From positions 89,604,236-89,668,235 of the forward strand of contig CM060177.1 in the NCBI GenBank assembly GCA_030549775.1: a DNA stretch of 64,000 nt, written 5' to 3'. The notes under the pieces were generated by a model. The model was not told the DNA's origin. It did not search any database and saw only the letters and a program-made list of their open reading frames with translations. Positions 60,940 through 64,000 of this stretch are shown piece after piece. Within the stretch, counting starts at the first letter, position 1. Every line of letters begins with the position of its first letter. The translations under genes were made by a program, and so were the position numbers. Source of the stretch: Tamarix chinensis. Taxonomy: Eukaryota > Streptophyta > Magnoliopsida > Caryophyllales > Tamaricaceae.

Positions 60940-62588
60940 ACTCACAGGCTTGGAATATTTAATTCCACAACCACCTCATTTCCTCCCTCCATTTTTTTCA
61001 AATAATGACATCAATAGATATCTTTCATTTTTGTTTCCTTTATACCTCTCACCATGCTAAAAACTCTACAACAACCAAGCAATGCCACTTTTCATCACAC
61101 CTCTCTCCGTTGCACCATCCAACTTACTATTCCTACCCCATTTGCACCATCACTTCCACTAATAAACACCACTAGCTTTGGCAATTTCCATCAAATCCAC
61201 CCCAACACTTCGGCATCCACCATCGAAACAACCCCCAACCATTCAACCATCACCACCCTTCCTTATTTATTTACTTCAACCATTCCCACTGATCCTCACC
61301 CACCACCTTCACCATTTATCACCATTCCACCCCTTAAAAATGAAAACTAGCTCCATTTCCACCCCTTAGCTTCAACACTTGTTATCATTCCCCCTCCTAT
61401 TATTACACGAACTTTTATGGAGACACCTTTGTGCATTTACATTTGGGCTTTACTTCATTCGTTCACTCTCTGTTATGTTATCATTTCCTTGGTTATATCA
61501 CTATGTTCTAATTATAACTTACCTTTCTTTCTTAGGTTATTTTACAGAGGTTTCGAAGGAGACAAGATAAGATATACGTGCTTAGAGACTGGTGTTCTTT
61601 TCAGTAAGGATACAAGGCATAGATAAGGTTTTGTGCTAAATGTTATGTATGATTGTGTGTATTATCATCTTGTTGTTATTATTTTTTCAAATTCTTTTTG
61701 TCATTGTTATGATATAATGTTGATTATATGATGAACAGAGAGTAAGAATGAGGAAGTATATGCTTATATGATAATTCTTATGTTGTAAGCCTAGAATAAA
61801 TGAATATAATTTATAGTATTATAATTTAGGTTTGATAAAGCATTGTAAGTGGGAAATGATATCATTTAATAAGTAAGATGATGTAATAAATTGTGGATTA
61901 GAAAATAGTGGCATCAAACATATAACATTCTTTATACAATAAGGGTATTTAACTATTGTTAAGGGTATTTTGGTTAATATGAGTTTAATATAGAAATTTT
62001 GGTATTTTAATGTGTATTAGTTTTAAATATTATAAGGATATCCTGTGAAATGTTGGAGTAATTATGAATGGCCTATGTCTAAATAATATGAAAAAATTTC
62101 TTAAGTTTGGAATAGTAACCAAAGATGCAGTGTTATTATTACATATGTAAGACATTGAGTTGCACCATAATTTTGAATATTTTGGTAATAATGGAATTTT
62201 ATGATTTATATTGAATTTTTTGATCATATGAGTCTTGTGGGAAAATTTATACCTAACTTATGAAATTAGAGTTTTATATGGGATGTAAATAGTAACTCTT
62301 AAAATAGGATTATTATCACATGTGTAAGACATTGGAGTTAGGCCTTTATTTTTGGGTATGTACACAATAATTATGTTTGAGGAATATGCGCAAAATGTTG
62401 TGGATAAATTATCAATTTGGAGGAAGTTATACTTATAATATGAAATTAGGAATTCTTAAGGAGATTATGGGTTTGCTCCTTGGTGATGTCCTTGATTACT
62501 ATATGGTTTTGTTTTATATGATTCAATAATTTATTTTTCATATCTAAGTGATTACCATAATGTTATAACCAATTGTGAATAAGATATT

Positions 62589-63030
62589 AATCATACAAAG
62601 TAAAAGATCATATGAGTTTGGTCGAGGTGTTTTACAGGTCTATTCCACCAAACAATAATAGTAGCTTAGGTATTTTTTCCTTAAGAGATGCATCCGTACA
62701 TTCCACCAGATTAATAATAGTGGGGGTCCTAAACTCAAAGTGAATGAGAATATTATTTGAGGTAGTTAAATAATGGAAAAGATATTAATCACTTAAAGTG
62801 AAAGCTTACATGAGTCAAGATTGAGGGGTTATGTCTATTCCACCAGACTATAATAGTGGATTAGGTGGTTTATTCCCTAAAAGGTTCTTTAGATCATTCT
62901 GTTATTTAAGAGTAATGGTCAAGAGTGTGTTGGCCTGATATATGTTGGGTCCATTAAACAAGACGATAATAGTGGCTCGGGTATATTATCACTAAGAGAT
63001 GCTTCAATCAATTCCACTAGATTAAGAATA
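62589..63030 (+). repeat. Palindrome and hairpin block of LTR-H
   Basis: Contains CACTTAAAGTGAAAG at 62789, a variant CATACAAAGTAAAAG at 62594, and hairpin copies such as CCACCAGACTATAATAGTGG (62840) and CCACCAGATTAATAATAGTGG (62702). Confidence 0.75.
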
Positions 63031-64000
63031 GTGAGGTCTTTAAATTCAACATAAATAAAATAAATGACTATTTTCATATCTAATAACGATTTATGAAATT
63101 AATATTCATCTTAAATTGTTTTATGTTAACACATGCATGCTTATTATCTTATGTGCACTCATGTATCATGCATAATCCTTCTCGACTGTATTATCACCAT
63201 ACTTAGTGTGTAATATATTAATCATCATTTTCATGGGTGTTGCTCTTTCCAACAATAATATCCTCCTTGGTTTTTAGGTGAGTTTTGTCTTCAACATTTA
63301 ATGTTCTTGCCTTTGGTGAGCACTAACCAAAATAGTTTAGAGTAAGGTTATCAAGATATATCAATCTCTCTATAAACTCTTAGTCCTCTATTTTCATTCT
63401 CCATATTCCCTTCTATCTATTTTGTATCTTATATCATGGTGGAATTACATGCTTCCTAAACCTAATTCTTATGTATAAGGTTATGTTTGTCTTGCACCAG
63501 CTATATATTAGGCATAAAGAGTGCCTATTCTATGTTGAGTGCAGTGTGACACCCCTATATTTCATGTCTTGGCTTCCACAATTAACTCTTTAAAATGAAA
63601 TTTGTAAGCCCCTAAATTTGGCCTTGTTACGTACTTGCTTTGATTTGTTTTTATTCCCTTTAAATACTAAACTGGGATAAGTAATTATGGAAATAATTTG
63701 TACCTAAAATTTTTCCATAAGGTTCATTTCTTATGCACAAGTTTTTTCCCCCTATTAGGAAATATTTTCTTTACTGTCTTATTTCCATAATCTTTATTTT
63801 GTGATCAAATACACAAGCTTATCCTTCTTGAAAATTTTATCCTTAAAAGCATATGGATCTTGAGATATTCCTCTTTTAGTTTCCTTTCCTTATTTAAGCA
63901 ACAAGGTGTTAAGCATTTTGAGATATTCTTCTTTGTAGCATAATTAAAGACTTGTAAAATATCCTTTTTGTTTATTGCCTTTGAAATATCTAATGTTCTG

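Larger units (their letters stand above)
60431..63640 (+). repeat. LTR-H, long gypsy-type LTR of the LTR-G family (right end uncertain)
   Basis: Starts CGTAATATTCTAAAATTTAG, a decayed TGTAATACC start. It has a polypyrimidine leader (60665-61375), repeats around GTAAGACATTG (62140, 62325) like those of LTR-G, the palindrome CACTTAAAGTG (62789), and six hairpin copies (62637-63030). A near-end type motif GTGACACCCCTATATTTC lies at 63547. No end or target duplication could be fixed, and the LTR may run to or past the window end. Bases 63640-64000 show nothing recognisable. Confidence 0.6.

Overview
This window looks like repeat-rich (probably pericentromeric) nuclear DNA of a flowering plant. 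It is strongly AT-rich. Almost everything recognisable is a transposable element of a plant lineage: CACTA (En/Spm, Tnp2), Ty1/copia, Ty3/gypsy including an Athila-like element, a non-autonomous hAT-like element, and a degenerate array of the plant telomere repeat CCCTAAA. I found no convincing host gene, rRNA, tRNA or CRISPR. Every transposon gene is broken by stops and frameshifts, so nothing here is likely to encode a working protein. I cannot name the species. All homology calls come from reading translations by eye against family knowledge. No search was run. Layout. (1) 1-9060: most of a CACTA element (CACTA-1), genes on the minus strand, with a Tnp2 transposase pseudogene (3819-6994), a second pseudogene ending in a Ulp1-like protease (350-3530), and an unidentified coding-like stretch (7495-7985). 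(2) 9060-12900: nothing recognised. (3) 12900-15024: 3' half of a plus-strand CACTA (CACTA-4). (4) 15107 to about 17900: a deleted minus-strand CACTA (CACTA-2). (5) 18116-21402: a hAT-like element that contains a second inverted-repeat element, which carries a 1.3 kb telomere-like array. (6) 21930 to about 55400: a single copia element (Copia-C, minus strand) broken into three pieces. A 20.6 kb gypsy/CACTA cluster (24751-45358) sits in its integrase, and an 8.5 kb Athila-like element (45692-54177) sits between its protease and integrase. (7) 55400-60430: a second copia gag (Copia-E, minus strand) carrying a solo LTR (56853-59244). (8) 60431 to the end: another long gypsy LTR. The boundaries fit a layered history. 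Removing each insertion plus one copy of its target-site duplication rejoins the interrupted sequence. The Athila-like element (CCTTC/CCTTT), the solo LTR in Copia-E (CATAT) and the 20.6 kb cluster all restore a reading frame. A 5.1 kb solo LTR (TTCCC) restores a continuous host LTR. The gypsy LTRs are unusually long (2.3-5.1 kb) and share one modular plan: a TGTAATACCCC-like end, a roughly 1 kb polypyrimidine leader, a tandem-repeat slot whose repeat differs between LTRs, then repeated CACTTAAAGTG palindromes and CCACYRG...AATAATAGTGG hairpins. This shared cis-structure is the least explained feature of the window.
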